Positions 25,143 to 35,899 of a stretch of 64,000 nucleotides of DNA are shown here, in pieces. How positions within the stretch are numbered: position 1 is the first letter of the stretch; the number at the start of each line of letters is the position of its first letter. The stretch comes from an uncultured Glaciecola sp. (GTDB taxonomy: Bacteria > Pseudomonadota > Gammaproteobacteria > Enterobacterales > Alteromonadaceae). The DNA is taken from the NCBI GenBank assembly GCA_947496235.1, contig CANMCE010000003.1, positions 422,942 through 486,941 of the forward strand, written 5' to 3'. The notes beneath the pieces are model-generated. The model saw only the letters and a list, made by a program, of their open reading frames with translations, did no database searches and was not told the origin of the DNA. The position numbers were made by a program, and so were the translations under genes.

Positions 25143-28100
25143 ATGAAAATTCGACAGTTATTCCACAAACAACTTATTGTTTGTGCCTTAGTCAGTGCTC
25201 TAACGCCAATTAGCTTGCAAGCTCAAGAATCGACAAAAACAGACACTGAAAACAAATACGCCCAATGGGATGTGTTAAATCCGCCCTTTGAACTTAATAA
25301 AGTAACCATTAATACCGACCAGACCACCTGGTCCTCTCTTGATGTGACGCCTGACGGCAAACATTTTGTTTTCGACATGTTGGGTGATATTTTTATCGCC
25401 GATATTACAGGCGGAAGTGCCTCTGCAATTACTCAGGATTTCGCTTGGAATATCCAGCCTTCCGTTAGCCCTGATGGCAGCAAAATAGCCTTTATCTCAG
25501 ACAGAGATGGTCTATCAAACGTTTGGGTTATGGATTTAGACGGCGGCAATCTTACCCAAATAACCAAAGAGAAAAAGCATCTTATACATGCGCCTAAATG
25601 GAGTCCAGATGGTGAATACATAATAGTAACCAAGGGCTTTATGTCGTCTCGCAGTATACCTGCAGGGGAGATCTGGATGTACCATAAATCTGGTGGCGAT
25701 GGCATTGTGATAAAAGCCAGAGAGAATGGTAACGTTGAACAACAGAATATTGCCGACCCTGCATTTTCACCAGATGGCAATTACATCTACTTTACTCAAG
25801 ATATTAGCCCAGGTTCCTATTTTGAGTACAATCGCGATCCCCTAAAAAGTATTTTTGCTATTAAACGTTACGACAGACGTTTAGGTGAAGAAGAAACCTT
25901 TATTTCAGGTACAGGTGGCGCCGTTGTGCCAACCCCTTCGCCTGATGGCAAGTACGTTGCTTTTATTCGGCGTGTGCAGGACAAGACAGGACTATTTTTA
26001 AAAGACCTTGAGACTGGACTAGAAAATCCACTGTATTTAGACCTTGAAAGGGACATGCAAGAAGGTTTTGGTACCGAGGGCTATTTTAGTTATTTTGATT
26101 GGACGCCTGATAGCAAACAAATAGTTTTTTGGACCGGTGGTAAATTCCATAAATTATCTGTTGCCAATAAATCACTTGAAACGCTAGATGTTAACGTCAC
26201 CACAGAAGTAAAATATGCGAATAAATTACTCTTTGATGTAGATGTGTCTGGAAATGAATTTGATGTAAAAGCTATCCGTTGGGCGCAACGTTCACCAGAC
26301 GGCAAATCAATACTCTTTCAAGCTTTAGGTAAGCTCTACATTAAAAATATAAAATCTGGCAAAGTATCCCGGTTGACCAAGCAAGATTCTCACGATGAGT
26401 TCTATCCCCGATATTCTCAAGATGGCAAACAAATCGTATATACCACATGGAACGATAAAGAATTGGGGAGCATTCGAGTAATATCATCTCGCGGCGGCAA
26501 AGGAAAGGTGGTGAGTACATCCCCTGGACATTATATAGAGCCAAGTTTCTCGTCGGATGCCAAACTGATCACTTATAAAAAAGTAAGTGGTGGTTACCTA
26601 CTTGATCCAACCTATGGTACAGAACCAGGCATCTATGTTCTTGACCTTGATAAAGAAGTTGCAACTCGAGTTGCAAAATCTGGCGTTGAACCGCATTTTG
26701 GAAAGCAAAATGACCGTGTTTATTTTACCGAATCAATCTATGGTTCTTATCCGGAAAGCCAATTCTCAAGTGTCAATCTGCAAGGTAACGATAAAATTAC
26801 TCACCTATATGGTGGTGACAAAGTTAGTGAGTACAGACTATCTCCAGATGGTAAATTCATTGGATTTGTGCATCAATATAACACCTATGTTATGCCATTC
26901 GTACAAACCGGAAAAAAACTCAATATAGGTCCTAATATAGGCAGTTTTCCTGTTACTCAATTATCCGCTCGTGCTGGAAACTATATGACTTGGCGCGATG
27001 ATAACAATACATTAGGTTGGTCCTATGGACCCTTGTATTTTGAACGCTCATTAGATGAAGCGTTTGCGTACCGTGAAAATGCCCCTGAAACCCTGCCCGA
27101 TCCATTGCAAGAAGGCATGGATCTAAGCTTTAAACATTCTTATGCAAAACCTGATGAGATTAAAGCCTTAGTAGGTGGAAAAATTGTCACCATGCGCGAT
27201 GCTGACAATCAGCAAGAAGTGATTGAAGATGGCGTAGTCATCATCAAGAATGAAAAAATCCAAGCGGTTGGTACTCGAGATCAAATAGAAATCCCCAAAA
27301 ACGCTGAGGTGTTGGATGTTAGCGGCAAAACTGTAATTCCGGGCTTAATTGATGCTCACGCTCATGGGTCACAAGCCAGCAACGGCATTATTCCCCAACA
27401 AAACTGGATTCAGTTTTCGAATTTATCTTTTGGTGTTACCACTATCCATGATCCTTCTAATGCAACCAGTGAAATATTGGCAGCGTCAGAGTTACAAAAA
27501 GCAGGGAAAATACTCGCACCGCGTATTTATTCAACCGGCACTATATTATATGGCGCTGAAGCCTTGGCTTATAAAGCCGTGATCAATAATTATGAGGATG
27601 CCTATTTCCATGTTCGCCGCTTAAAAGACATGGGCGGAATTTCAGTAAAATCCTACAATCAACCTAGAAGAGATCAAAGGCAACAAGTGTTACAAGCCGC
27701 CAGAGAGCTGGGGATGTTAGTCGTGCCTGAAGGTGGTGGTAAGTTCCAACAGAATATGTCAATGCTAGTGGATGGCCATACAACTTTGGAGCATTCTTTA
27801 CCTATTGCTCGAGGTTACAATGACGTAACTCAATTATGGGCTGCCACCCAAAATGGGTACACTCCAACCTTTGTGGTGTCTTTTGGTGGATTGTCTGGGG
27901 AGTATTTCTGGTACGACAGAACAGAGGTGTGGAAAAACCAACGTTTGATGCGCTATGTTCCCAATTATGTAGTCGATGGTCGCGCTATTCGACGTCAAAC
28001 AGCGCCTGATGATCAATACAATCATATTGAAGTGGCTAAATATGCTAAACAATTAAGAGATGCCGGTGTGCGAGTGCAAATTGGAGCACATGGGCAACGT

Positions 28101-28475
28101 GAAGGTTTGGGTGCCCATTGGGAGCTTTGGATCATGCATCAAGGCGGCTTCACTCCTTTTGAAGCGCTAAGAGGTGGCACTATTGATGGAGCTAAAACCT
28201 TGGGCATGGATAAATATATCGGCAGTATAGAAGTTGGTAAGCTAGCGGATTTAGCGATCATTGATGGAGATGTGTTAAATGACATCCGTTTGAGTGAATT
28301 TGTCACCCATACTGTTATCAATGGCAAAATACTGGATAATACCAGCATGAACGAAGTGGGCAGTGATGACAAACGACCTGCTTTCTATTTTGAAACCAAC
28401 AATAAGTTATTCTTACCACAAGACACTAAACAAGAAATAGAAGCTAAAGCTGAACGTTATCATTGGCGTCACTAA
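25143..28475 (+). CDS. Exported TolB-type beta-propeller fused to an amidohydrolase
   Basis: 1,110 residues. After a signal peptide (about 1-28, LIVCALVSALTPISLQAQ), residues 40-640 hold repeated WD40-like/PD40 blades (DVTPDGKHFVFD, SVSPDGSKIAFISDRDG, WSPDGEYIIVT). A metal-dependent amidohydrolase follows from about 680 (VIPGLIDAHAHGSQ for the HxH metal site, TTIHDPS, VVPEGG, TTLEHS, QIGAHGQREGLGAHWE). The fold is close to imidazolonepropionase-like hydrolases. Proteins of this architecture are common in Alteromonadales and are usually placed in peptide degradation, with the propeller guarding access. The exact substrate is unknown. A terminator hairpin follows. Confidence 0.9.
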   Translation: MKIRQLFHKQLIVCALVSALTPISLQAQESTKTDTENKYAQWDVLNPPFELNKVTINTDQTTWSSLDVTPDGKHFVFDMLGDIFIADITGGSASAITQDFAWNIQPSVSPDGSKIAFISDRDGLSNVWVMDLDGGNLTQITKEKKHLIHAPKWSPDGEYIIVTKGFMSSRSIPAGEIWMYHKSGGDGIVIKARENGNVEQQNIADPAFSPDGNYIYFTQDISPGSYFEYNRDPLKSIFAIKRYDRRLGEEETFISGTGGAVVPTPSPDGKYVAFIRRVQDKTGLFLKDLETGLENPLYLDLERDMQEGFGTEGYFSYFDWTPDSKQIVFWTGGKFHKLSVANKSLETLDVNVTTEVKYANKLLFDVDVSGNEFDVKAIRWAQRSPDGKSILFQALGKLYIKNIKSGKVSRLTKQDSHDEFYPRYSQDGKQIVYTTWNDKELGSIRVISSRGGKGKVVSTSPGHYIEPSFSSDAKLITYKKVSGGYLLDPTYGTEPGIYVLDLDKEVATRVAKSGVEPHFGKQNDRVYFTESIYGSYPESQFSSVNLQGNDKITHLYGGDKVSEYRLSPDGKFIGFVHQYNTYVMPFVQTGKKLNIGPNIGSFPVTQLSARAGNYMTWRDDNNTLGWSYGPLYFERSLDEAFAYRENAPETLPDPLQEGMDLSFKHSYAKPDEIKALVGGKIVTMRDADNQQEVIEDGVVIIKNEKIQAVGTRDQIEIPKNAEVLDVSGKTVIPGLIDAHAHGSQASNGIIPQQNWIQFSNLSFGVTTIHDPSNATSEILAASELQKAGKILAPRIYSTGTILYGAEALAYKAVINNYEDAYFHVRRLKDMGGISVKSYNQPRRDQRQQVLQAARELGMLVVPEGGGKFQQNMSMLVDGHTTLEHSLPIARGYNDVTQLWAATQNGYTPTFVVSFGGLSGEYFWYDRTEVWKNQRLMRYVPNYVVDGRAIRRQTAPDDQYNHIEVAKYAKQLRDAGVRVQIGAHGQREGLGAHWELWIMHQGGFTPFEALRGGTIDGAKTLGMDKYIGSIEVGKLADLAIIDGDVLNDIRLSEFVTHTVINGKILDNTSMNEVGSDDKRPAFYFETNNKLFLPQDTKQEIEAKAERYHWRH

Positions 28476-28491
28476 ATTCTATTGACCAATT

Positions 28492-28515
28492 AAGGGCTGC
28501 CATCGGATAGCCCTT
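28492..28515 (+). terminator. Intrinsic terminator after the amidohydrolase gene
   Basis: AAGGGCT / AGCCCTT stem with a 10-base loop, followed by TTTTTT. It separates the gene from the exporter operon. The following 160 bp to 28675 hold no small ORF beyond 11 codons. Confidence 0.82.
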
Positions 28516-28675
28516 TTTTATGCCCACAAATTAGCTTCACCTGAACTTGAATACACTATGAATTATCAGACAGCTTAACTTAGATGTCTGGTGAGTGTTA
28601 CAAATTGTCCGTTAATTAACGGTATTTACACCACTGATTTTCTAATCTAGTTGCATCATCATTGAGGGATGCAAT

Positions 28676-29920
28676 ATGCAACAGAATCCGCTATTCAGAC
28701 AACAAGCTTGGCAAGCGCAGTTTCAAAAAGACTATGGAAAGAGTTTGTTAATGCCAACTGCCGTTCATTGGTGGTCAATTAGTATATTGCTCGCAATTGT
28801 TGCAGGCATTTTGATTTTTATATCGACTGTGAAGTTCGCTAAAACTCAAAATGTACAAGGCTGGATTGTTAAAGACAATACATTTCGTGCGCTTGCCACA
28901 GAGAACAACAGTCAAATTGCCGAATATAATGTTGCTAGTGGCCAAGCTGTTGTGAAAGGCCAACCCTTAATGCGCCTCAATCGCAACAATGAATTTGTTG
29001 AATCCCAGCAATTGAAGCTAAAAAATTGGGAAATTTTAAATAACAAACTTCAAACCGACTACCACGAATCTGTTGAAGATATACAACGCCAGATTCAAGA
29101 TGCCAAAGCACGCAATAAAAACTTAAAAACCCAACAACAATTACTTAAGTCCCAACAACAACTTGTTCAATCGAGTGCCGACAAATTACATGCTAGATTG
29201 CTCGCCAGTGAACTACTCGAAAGTAAAGGAAGCATTAGTCAAGATAGTGTAATAAGGCTAGAGATCGAACACTCGGATTTTCTCATCACAATCAACAGAT
29301 TGCAGATTCAAATACAAGATGTTCAAAATAGAATTGAAACAACAGAAAATCTGTTGTTCGCCCTTGAAGAAGAATTACTTCACTTAGGCAAAGCCCATCA
29401 AATATCAATAGATGAACTATTGAATCAAAAAGCTACCATAACCACTCAAACCCATTATGTATTGCGAGCCCCTGTAGACGGAAAAATCGATAGCATTTTA
29501 TATGAAGTAGGTGAAACCGTGCATTCAGGGCAAGCGCTGATACGTATTCAACAATCCACTGGCTTAGCAAAAGCTATTCTGACTATTCCATCGAACATTG
29601 GCGGCAAATCCTTTACCGCCAACCAGGTCACTATGCGAATAGACGCCTTCCCTTACCAAGAGTTTGGATTAGTGCAAGGACAAATCAGTAAAATTGAAGG
29701 TACCCTTAGCAGTCACACAGATATTACTAATCCTCCTATTCAGCTAGCGCCGGCCTTCTATATTGCACATGTCGATTTAACGACGCAACAAACAGCTTCG
29801 GATACTAGTAATCTAAGTCTTAGAGATGGCATGACCTTACAAGCTGATTTGGTGATTCAACAACAAACGCTTTTAGAGTGGTTTTTGGGGCCTTTATTGA
29901 GCTTGAGTGATCGTCGATGA
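28676..29920 (+). CDS. HlyD-family periplasmic adaptor of a peptide exporter
   Basis: 414 residues. There is one transmembrane helix near the N-terminus (about 31-51, ISILLAIVAGILIFISTVKFA), then the first half of a lipoyl/barrel-sandwich domain (SGQAVVKGQPLMRL), a long alpha-helical coiled-coil hairpin (residues 115-250, many Gln/Leu heptads), and the second half YVLRAPVDGKIDSILYEVGETVHSGQALIRI. This is the CvaA/RaxA type that pairs with C39 ABC exporters. Its stop overlaps the start of the ABC gene (ATGA at 29917-29920), so the pair is co-translated. The outer-membrane partner is likely TolC. Confidence 0.92.
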   Translation: MQQNPLFRQQAWQAQFQKDYGKSLLMPTAVHWWSISILLAIVAGILIFISTVKFAKTQNVQGWIVKDNTFRALATENNSQIAEYNVASGQAVVKGQPLMRLNRNNEFVESQQLKLKNWEILNNKLQTDYHESVEDIQRQIQDAKARNKNLKTQQQLLKSQQQLVQSSADKLHARLLASELLESKGSISQDSVIRLEIEHSDFLITINRLQIQIQDVQNRIETTENLLFALEEELLHLGKAHQISIDELLNQKATITTQTHYVLRAPVDGKIDSILYEVGETVHSGQALIRIQQSTGLAKAILTIPSNIGGKSFTANQVTMRIDAFPYQEFGLVQGQISKIEGTLSSHTDITNPPIQLAPAFYIAHVDLTTQQTASDTSNLSLRDGMTLQADLVIQQQTLLEWFLGPLLSLSDRR

Positions 29921-32082
29921 AATCTTCGTTTGCAGCCCTACAACAAGACCTGTTTATAAAACCAAGATTATCCGTGGTTTTACAGAACGAAAACACTGAG
30001 TGTGCATTAGCATGTTTGGTTATGCTCTCATCTTACCACGGTTATAAAACGACGATAGACGAGCTAAGACAAAAATTTGGTCCACAAGCCAATGGCACAA
30101 GCTTGGCACAATTAATTGAGTATGCCCAGCAGTTAGATTTAGCAGCAAGACCTTTACAACTATCCTTATCTGAGCTCAAAGAACTCAATACGCCATGTAT
30201 TTTACATTGGGATTTAAATCATTTTGTAGTTCTCAAATCTGTCGCTAAACACTTTATTGTGATTCATGACCCAGCCCTTGGCCAAGTCAAAGTGAGCATG
30301 CAGGAAGTTGATAAGCGGTTTTCAGGCATAGCATTAGAACTTCTGCCAACCAAAACATTTAGCCACAAGAAACCGCCAAAAAAGTTATCTATTTGGCATT
30401 TTGTGGAAAAGACTTCAGGCTTTAAGCGTCAACTCATTGGAATTGGTTTGCTCTCCCTTTGTCTTCAACTTCTAGCCCTGTTGAGTCCCTTTTATATTCA
30501 AACTGTAGTAGATCAAGTGGTGGTGCAAAATGCCCAAGATTTACTTCTTAGCTTGGCTATTGGATTTACTTTATTACTTTTATTAGAAGTTGTTTTCAGT
30601 TGGTTTAGAGAGTTCCTCATTTTGCGCTCCACCACCTCCTTAAGCTTAATGTTGTCGATGACAGTGTTTCGCCATCTAATGCAACTCACTACAGAATTTT
30701 TTCAACGTCGTCATTTAGGCGATATTTCTACCCGATTTAACAGCTTAGTGCCAATACGTGAATTTTTAGTGTCCGGCGTTGTAAGCGGCATATTGGATGG
30801 CTTTATGGCCCTGGCTACTCTAGCTGTGCTATACGTGTATTCATCGCTTCTAGCAAATGTAGTGTTGATTGCTAGCTGCTTTTATCTGCTTATTCGCTGG
30901 ATTTGCCTACGTCAAATCAAACAAATACAAACGGAAACCTTGGTCGCAGACGCCAAACAACAAAGCCATTTTTTACAAAGTTTGCGAGCTATAAAAACGT
31001 TAAAGCTATCCGGCAATATCCCCAGAGTTGAATCAGAATGGTTGAATAAGCTGTGCGACCTTACTCAGCACAATGTAAAGCTAAGTAAATGGCAAATTGC
31101 CTTTGCGTCAGTGAATAAATTGATTTTTGGTTTAGAAAACATCGTTATCGTTTTCCTCGCGGCGGGCTTAGTCATGAGTAACGCCTTTAGCTTGGGCATG
31201 TTATTCGCTTTTATCAGCTACAAAACGAGATTTACTGGCGCAGTTAACCAATTTATTCAACAATGGATAAATTACCTTATGCTGTCAGTGCATCTGGGCA
31301 GATTAGAAGATATTCTTTATTCCCCGAAAGAACAGCAAACTTCCCCATTCCAACTATCTCAAACTGCCTTGCCATCAGGCGTTAATACTCAAAATACATA
31401 TCAGGTTAGCATTCAGAAATTAGCATTCCATTACCCACTACAACCCCCTGTATTCCAAAATCTCAACCTCAATATTTATGATGGCGAAATTGTCGCTGTT
31501 TTGGGAAAGAGTGGCAGTGGAAAAACGACCTTTCTTAATTGTTTATCCGGATTAACTCAGCCCAGCAGTGGACAAATCCATATTCAACAAAGGCTTTTAA
31601 CTGCTGGGACGCGTTCGCATTTAAACATTGCTTGTGTAATGCAAGATGACAGTCTACTCAGTGGTAGCATCTTACAAAACATTACCGGCTTTAATGTCTC
31701 AACTGACATAAAACGCGTTGTAATGTCCTGTATTCATGCCTGTATCTATCAAGATATTATGAATCAGCCGATGCAGTTTCACAGTCTTATTGGCGACATG
31801 GGAAGTAGCCTTAGCGGCGGGCAAAAACAAAGGTTGATGATAGCTCGAGCACTCTATTCCCACCCCAAATTATTATTACTAGATGAAGCCACTAGCCACC
31901 TAGATATTCCAACCGAAAAACGCTTAATGAAGAATCTTCGTCAACTGGGCATCACAGTCATCATGATAGCCCATCGTCCTCACACTATTCAAAGCGCAGA
32001 TCGCATAGTGCAACTCACCTCTAACGGATTTATCGAACGTCAACACCCCAAACTTTTAACATCAACCAAAGCAAAGGAATGA
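29917..32082 (+). CDS. C39 peptidase-containing ABC exporter (bacteriocin/microcin type)
   Basis: 721 residues. The N-terminal C39 protease has its catalytic triad: Cys29 in NTECALACLVML, His102 in LNHFVVLKSV and Asp118 in IHDPALG. It therefore should cut a double-glycine leader. Six membrane helices follow (about 175-440). The ATPase domain has Walker A GKSGSGKTT, signature LSGGQKQRLMIARAL, Walker B LLLDEATSHLD and switch His in MIAHRPH. The type matches CvaB/RaxB exporters of class II microcins and quorum peptides. It overlaps the HlyD gene and is followed after 4 bp by a small LuxR-type gene. No precursor peptide with a Gly-Gly leader was seen in the window, so the cargo must be encoded elsewhere. 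Confidence 0.95.
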   Translation: MKSSFAALQQDLFIKPRLSVVLQNENTECALACLVMLSSYHGYKTTIDELRQKFGPQANGTSLAQLIEYAQQLDLAARPLQLSLSELKELNTPCILHWDLNHFVVLKSVAKHFIVIHDPALGQVKVSMQEVDKRFSGIALELLPTKTFSHKKPPKKLSIWHFVEKTSGFKRQLIGIGLLSLCLQLLALLSPFYIQTVVDQVVVQNAQDLLLSLAIGFTLLLLLEVVFSWFREFLILRSTTSLSLMLSMTVFRHLMQLTTEFFQRRHLGDISTRFNSLVPIREFLVSGVVSGILDGFMALATLAVLYVYSSLLANVVLIASCFYLLIRWICLRQIKQIQTETLVADAKQQSHFLQSLRAIKTLKLSGNIPRVESEWLNKLCDLTQHNVKLSKWQIAFASVNKLIFGLENIVIVFLAAGLVMSNAFSLGMLFAFISYKTRFTGAVNQFIQQWINYLMLSVHLGRLEDILYSPKEQQTSPFQLSQTALPSGVNTQNTYQVSIQKLAFHYPLQPPVFQNLNLNIYDGEIVAVLGKSGSGKTTFLNCLSGLTQPSSGQIHIQQRLLTAGTRSHLNIACVMQDDSLLSGSILQNITGFNVSTDIKRVVMSCIHACIYQDIMNQPMQFHSLIGDMGSSLSGGQKQRLMIARALYSHPKLLLLDEATSHLDIPTEKRLMKNLRQLGITVIMIAHRPHTIQSADRIVQLTSNGFIERQHPKLLTSTKAKE

Positions 32083-32086
32083 AAAC

Positions 32087-32332
32087 ATGGAAATTGCAAA
32101 CAACATTGAGTTGCTGTCTCAACGGGAAAAACAAATAGCAGTCAAAATAATGGAAGGCAAACCAAACAAGTTAATTGCGTATGATTTATATATTAGCGAA
32201 AGAACAGTTAAGTTCCATTGCGCCAATATCTATCGAAAATTACAAATTAACAGTAGGCACGCCCTTATTGCACAGTATTATCGGGAAATCATACAACTTG
32301 AAAGCGAAATTGACCAAACAGGCTCGTCCTGA
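32087..32332 (+). CDS. Small stand-alone LuxR-type HTH protein
   Basis: 81 residues, consisting of the DNA-binding domain only. The GerE/LuxR helix-turn-helix is clear: LSQREKQIAVKIMEGKPNKLIAYDLYISERTVKFHCANIYRKL. There is no receiver or autoinducer-binding domain. GGAATG precedes the ATG. It is the third gene of the exporter operon (4 bp after the ABC gene), so it may tune exporter or cargo expression. Free-standing domains of this kind act as regulators that do not need phosphorylation, as with GerE. It ends 2 bp from the converging VOC gene. Confidence 0.85.
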   Translation: MEIANNIELLSQREKQIAVKIMEGKPNKLIAYDLYISERTVKFHCANIYRKLQINSRHALIAQYYREIIQLESEIDQTGSS

Positions 32333-32334
32333 GA

Positions 32335-32754
32335 TCAAGAAGCGAACAATTGCGACATATCGTCAAAGTATTTGAATTCAAGCGCGTTGCCACTAGGATC
32401 GTAAATAAAAAACGTTCCTTGCTCCCCCACTTGTCCCTTGAACCGGATATAGGGTGCAATGACAAATTCATAGTTTACTGAAGTAAATTTATCCGCTAAT
32501 GCATGCCATTGTTGTTTTGGTAATACCAAGCCAAAATGTGGTACAGGCACAGCTTTACTATCCACTTCATTTGGCTTTAACGAGGTTGGCATCGCCTCGA
32601 CTAAATGCGTGACTAGCTGATGACCGTAAAAATTCCAATCTATCCAATGATGACTTTCGCGTCCTTGTTCGCAGCCGATTAATTCTCCATAAAATTCTCT
32701 TGCTTGAGCCAAATTGGTTACCGGAATTGCTAAATGAAATGGAGCTAAACTCAT
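32335..32754 (-). CDS. VOC-family (glyoxalase/bleomycin resistance fold) protein
   Basis: 139 residues, a single vicinal-oxygen-chelate module with the opening FHLAIPVTNLAQAREFYGELIGCEQGRES and closing FFIYDPSGNALEFKYFDDM (the His and Glu metal-ligand positions His7 and Glu126 approx.). Similar proteins are annotated as putative dioxygenases or fosfomycin/glyoxalase-like enzymes. The substrate cannot be told. The gene starts 1 bp after the stop of the aldehyde dehydrogenase, so the two are an operon. Confidence 0.85.
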   Translation of the reverse strand: MSLAPFHLAIPVTNLAQAREFYGELIGCEQGRESHHWIDWNFYGHQLVTHLVEAMPTSLKPNEVDSKAVPVPHFGLVLPKQQWHALADKFTSVNYEFVIAPYIRFKGQVGEQGTFFIYDPSGNALEFKYFDDMSQLFAS

Positions 32755-32755
32755 A

Positions 32756-34126
32756 CTAAATAAACCTTTTTAACAGCCAAAACTTAATTTTTGAAAAGGG
32801 CGCATAACGTAAGGTGTTTTCCATGGAAAAGCTACGGTGCATAACAGCTTTATGATGGCTAAAGGTATCAAAACCAAACTTTCCGTGATAACGCCCCATG
32901 CCGCTAGTCCCAACACCGCCAAAAGGCAATTCGTGATTGAGTGCGAACATGCTAATATCATTGATACACATATTACCAGCACTCACCTCGTCTACAAACC
33001 TATATTCAAATTCATCATCCTGTGTAAATAAATAGGCCGCGAGAGGCTGTGGCCGCTGCTGAATAAAGGACAGCATTGCGTTTCGCGAATTCATTTCGAC
33101 AATGGGCAATATAGGCCCAAATATTTCTTCTTGCATCAGTGGATCTGACAGCTCAGGATCAACCACTAAAGTAGGTGCCATATACTTCTGTTGTATATCT
33201 ACATCTCCTCCATACACCACTTTTTGATTACTTAAATAATCTGACAATCGCTGGCAATGCCTTTCATTGACGATGCGTCCATAATCTTTTGATGTTTTAG
33301 GTGTGGCTGTGTACTGAGTTTCAATCGCTTTTATCAGTTCGTCTATCAACTGTTGCTTAATTGAAGGTTCAACCAATATGTAATCTGGGGCAATACAGGT
33401 TTGTCCTGCATTCATGAACTTCCCCCATACGATGCGGTTAGCAGTAACCGCTAAGTCTGCAGTGGTATCCACTACACAAGGACTTTTCCCGCCGAGTTCT
33501 AAGGTCACTGGTGTTAAATGCTTTGCCGCCGCCGTCATTACAATTTTGCCGACTACCTCACCGCCAGTATAAAAAATCTTGTTAAACGATAGTTCTAGTA
33601 ATCCGCTAGTTTCGTCTTTCCCCCCTTGCACCACTGAAAACGCTTTTTCATCTAGGTATTTAGGCACTAAATCTGCAATTAATTGGCTGACGTTGGGGGC
33701 CAATTCACTTGGCTTTAGAATTGCGCAGTTGCCTGCACTTATGGCAGCAACAAAGGGCGCAAGTAATAGTTGAAACGGATAATTCCATGCCCCAATAATA
33801 AGCACAGTACCCAAAGGTTGAGGCTGGATAAAAGAATGTGCAGGCATAGCCGCAAGGGGAGTCTTTACTTTTTTAGCCCTACTCCATTTTTTAATCCTTT
33901 TTAGCTTGTGTTTTATATCAGATAACACATAGCCGACTTCCGTAATATAGGCTTCCTGTTTTGACTTGCCCAAGTCTTTTTGCAAAGCCGAGAATACTGC
34001 ATTTTTATTTTCTTTTATTAAATCAGCTAACCTTGACAGTTGTTGTTTACGCCATTCCACATCCCGAGTAACACCTGTATCAAAATAAGTTTTATGTTTT
34101 TCAAAGGTGTCTAAATAGGCTTGCAT
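32756..34126 (-). CDS. Class 3 aldehyde dehydrogenase (coniferyl-aldehyde type)
   Basis: 456 residues from the ATG at 34126 (MQAYLDTFEKHK). The open frame extends 12 codons further but without a ribosome site; GGAAACA stands before 34126. The catalytic Cys is in NAGQTCIAPDY, the general-base Glu in TLELGGKSP, and the NAD site motif is FYTGGEVVGKIVM. Length and the pattern KHKTYFDTGVTRDVEWRKQQLSRLADLI place it in the ALDH3 group with coniferyl aldehyde dehydrogenases, which oxidise aromatic and medium-chain aldehydes. The downstream VOC gene at 32335-32754 may belong to the same operon. Confidence 0.92.
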   Translation of the reverse strand: MQAYLDTFEKHKTYFDTGVTRDVEWRKQQLSRLADLIKENKNAVFSALQKDLGKSKQEAYITEVGYVLSDIKHKLKRIKKWSRAKKVKTPLAAMPAHSFIQPQPLGTVLIIGAWNYPFQLLLAPFVAAISAGNCAILKPSELAPNVSQLIADLVPKYLDEKAFSVVQGGKDETSGLLELSFNKIFYTGGEVVGKIVMTAAAKHLTPVTLELGGKSPCVVDTTADLAVTANRIVWGKFMNAGQTCIAPDYILVEPSIKQQLIDELIKAIETQYTATPKTSKDYGRIVNERHCQRLSDYLSNQKVVYGGDVDIQQKYMAPTLVVDPELSDPLMQEEIFGPILPIVEMNSRNAMLSFIQQRPQPLAAYLFTQDDEFEYRFVDEVSAGNMCINDISMFALNHELPFGGVGTSGMGRYHGKFGFDTFSHHKAVMHRSFSMENTLRYAPFSKIKFWLLKRFI

Positions 34127-34213
34127 AAATATTGTTTCCGTTGAAGTTTGAGTTATTCTCAAAGGTTAGAATTTTGAATCAACTCATTCACTAGTAAAAA
34201 TGCATGGTATAAA

Positions 34214-34245
34214 AAAAGCGGCTTCTTCAAAAGATAGCCGCTTTT
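34214..34245 (-). terminator. purA terminator
   Basis: AAAAGCGGCT / AGCCGCTTTT with a 12-base loop and flanking A/T runs, 22 bp beyond the purA stop on its strand. Confidence 0.85.
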
Positions 34246-34266
34246 ATATACCAACATTTTTTGAAG

Positions 34267-35598
<1,332 letters not shown>

Positions 35599-35699
35599 CT
35601 ATCAAAATTATACAGAATTGTTGAGAGGCTTTAGTTCTGAAATATGATTTTTTCGTTATAAAACGTCTAGGATTGGGCTTATTTGCGTTTTTTTATTGC

Positions 35700-35888
35700 T
35701 TAGATAAGAATTAAAAATAAGCTTATTGTACCAATGAGAACCAAAGCACCACCAAGTCGTTGGATTTGTTCACTTGGCAATTGGCTAAGTTGTAGCATGT
35801 AAGCCCGCCATTTATTCGGTATTAACAAAGGCCCAAGGCCTTCAATTATTATTACCAGACTAAACGCTATCAGCAGGCTTACGAGCAT
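35700..35888 (-). CDS. DUF2065 (YjeT-like) small membrane protein
   Basis: 62 residues with two hydrophobic helices (LLIAFSLVIIIEGLGPLLI and GGALVLIGTISLFLIL) around a short basic loop with NKWRAYMLQLSQLPSEQIQRLGG. This matches the DUF2065 family, whose members sit next to purA. Function is unknown. It follows the CnoX-like gene by 11 bp and probably shares its mRNA. Confidence 0.85.
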   Translation of the reverse strand: MLVSLLIAFSLVIIIEGLGPLLIPNKWRAYMLQLSQLPSEQIQRLGGALVLIGTISLFLILI

Positions 35889-35899
35889 GATGTTAATCG

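Noticed and set aside
25433..25780. 115-codon antisense frame inside the amidohydrolase gene
   Set aside because: It is a mirror of WD40-repeat coding sequence with no start signal; similar antisense frames recur through the same gene.
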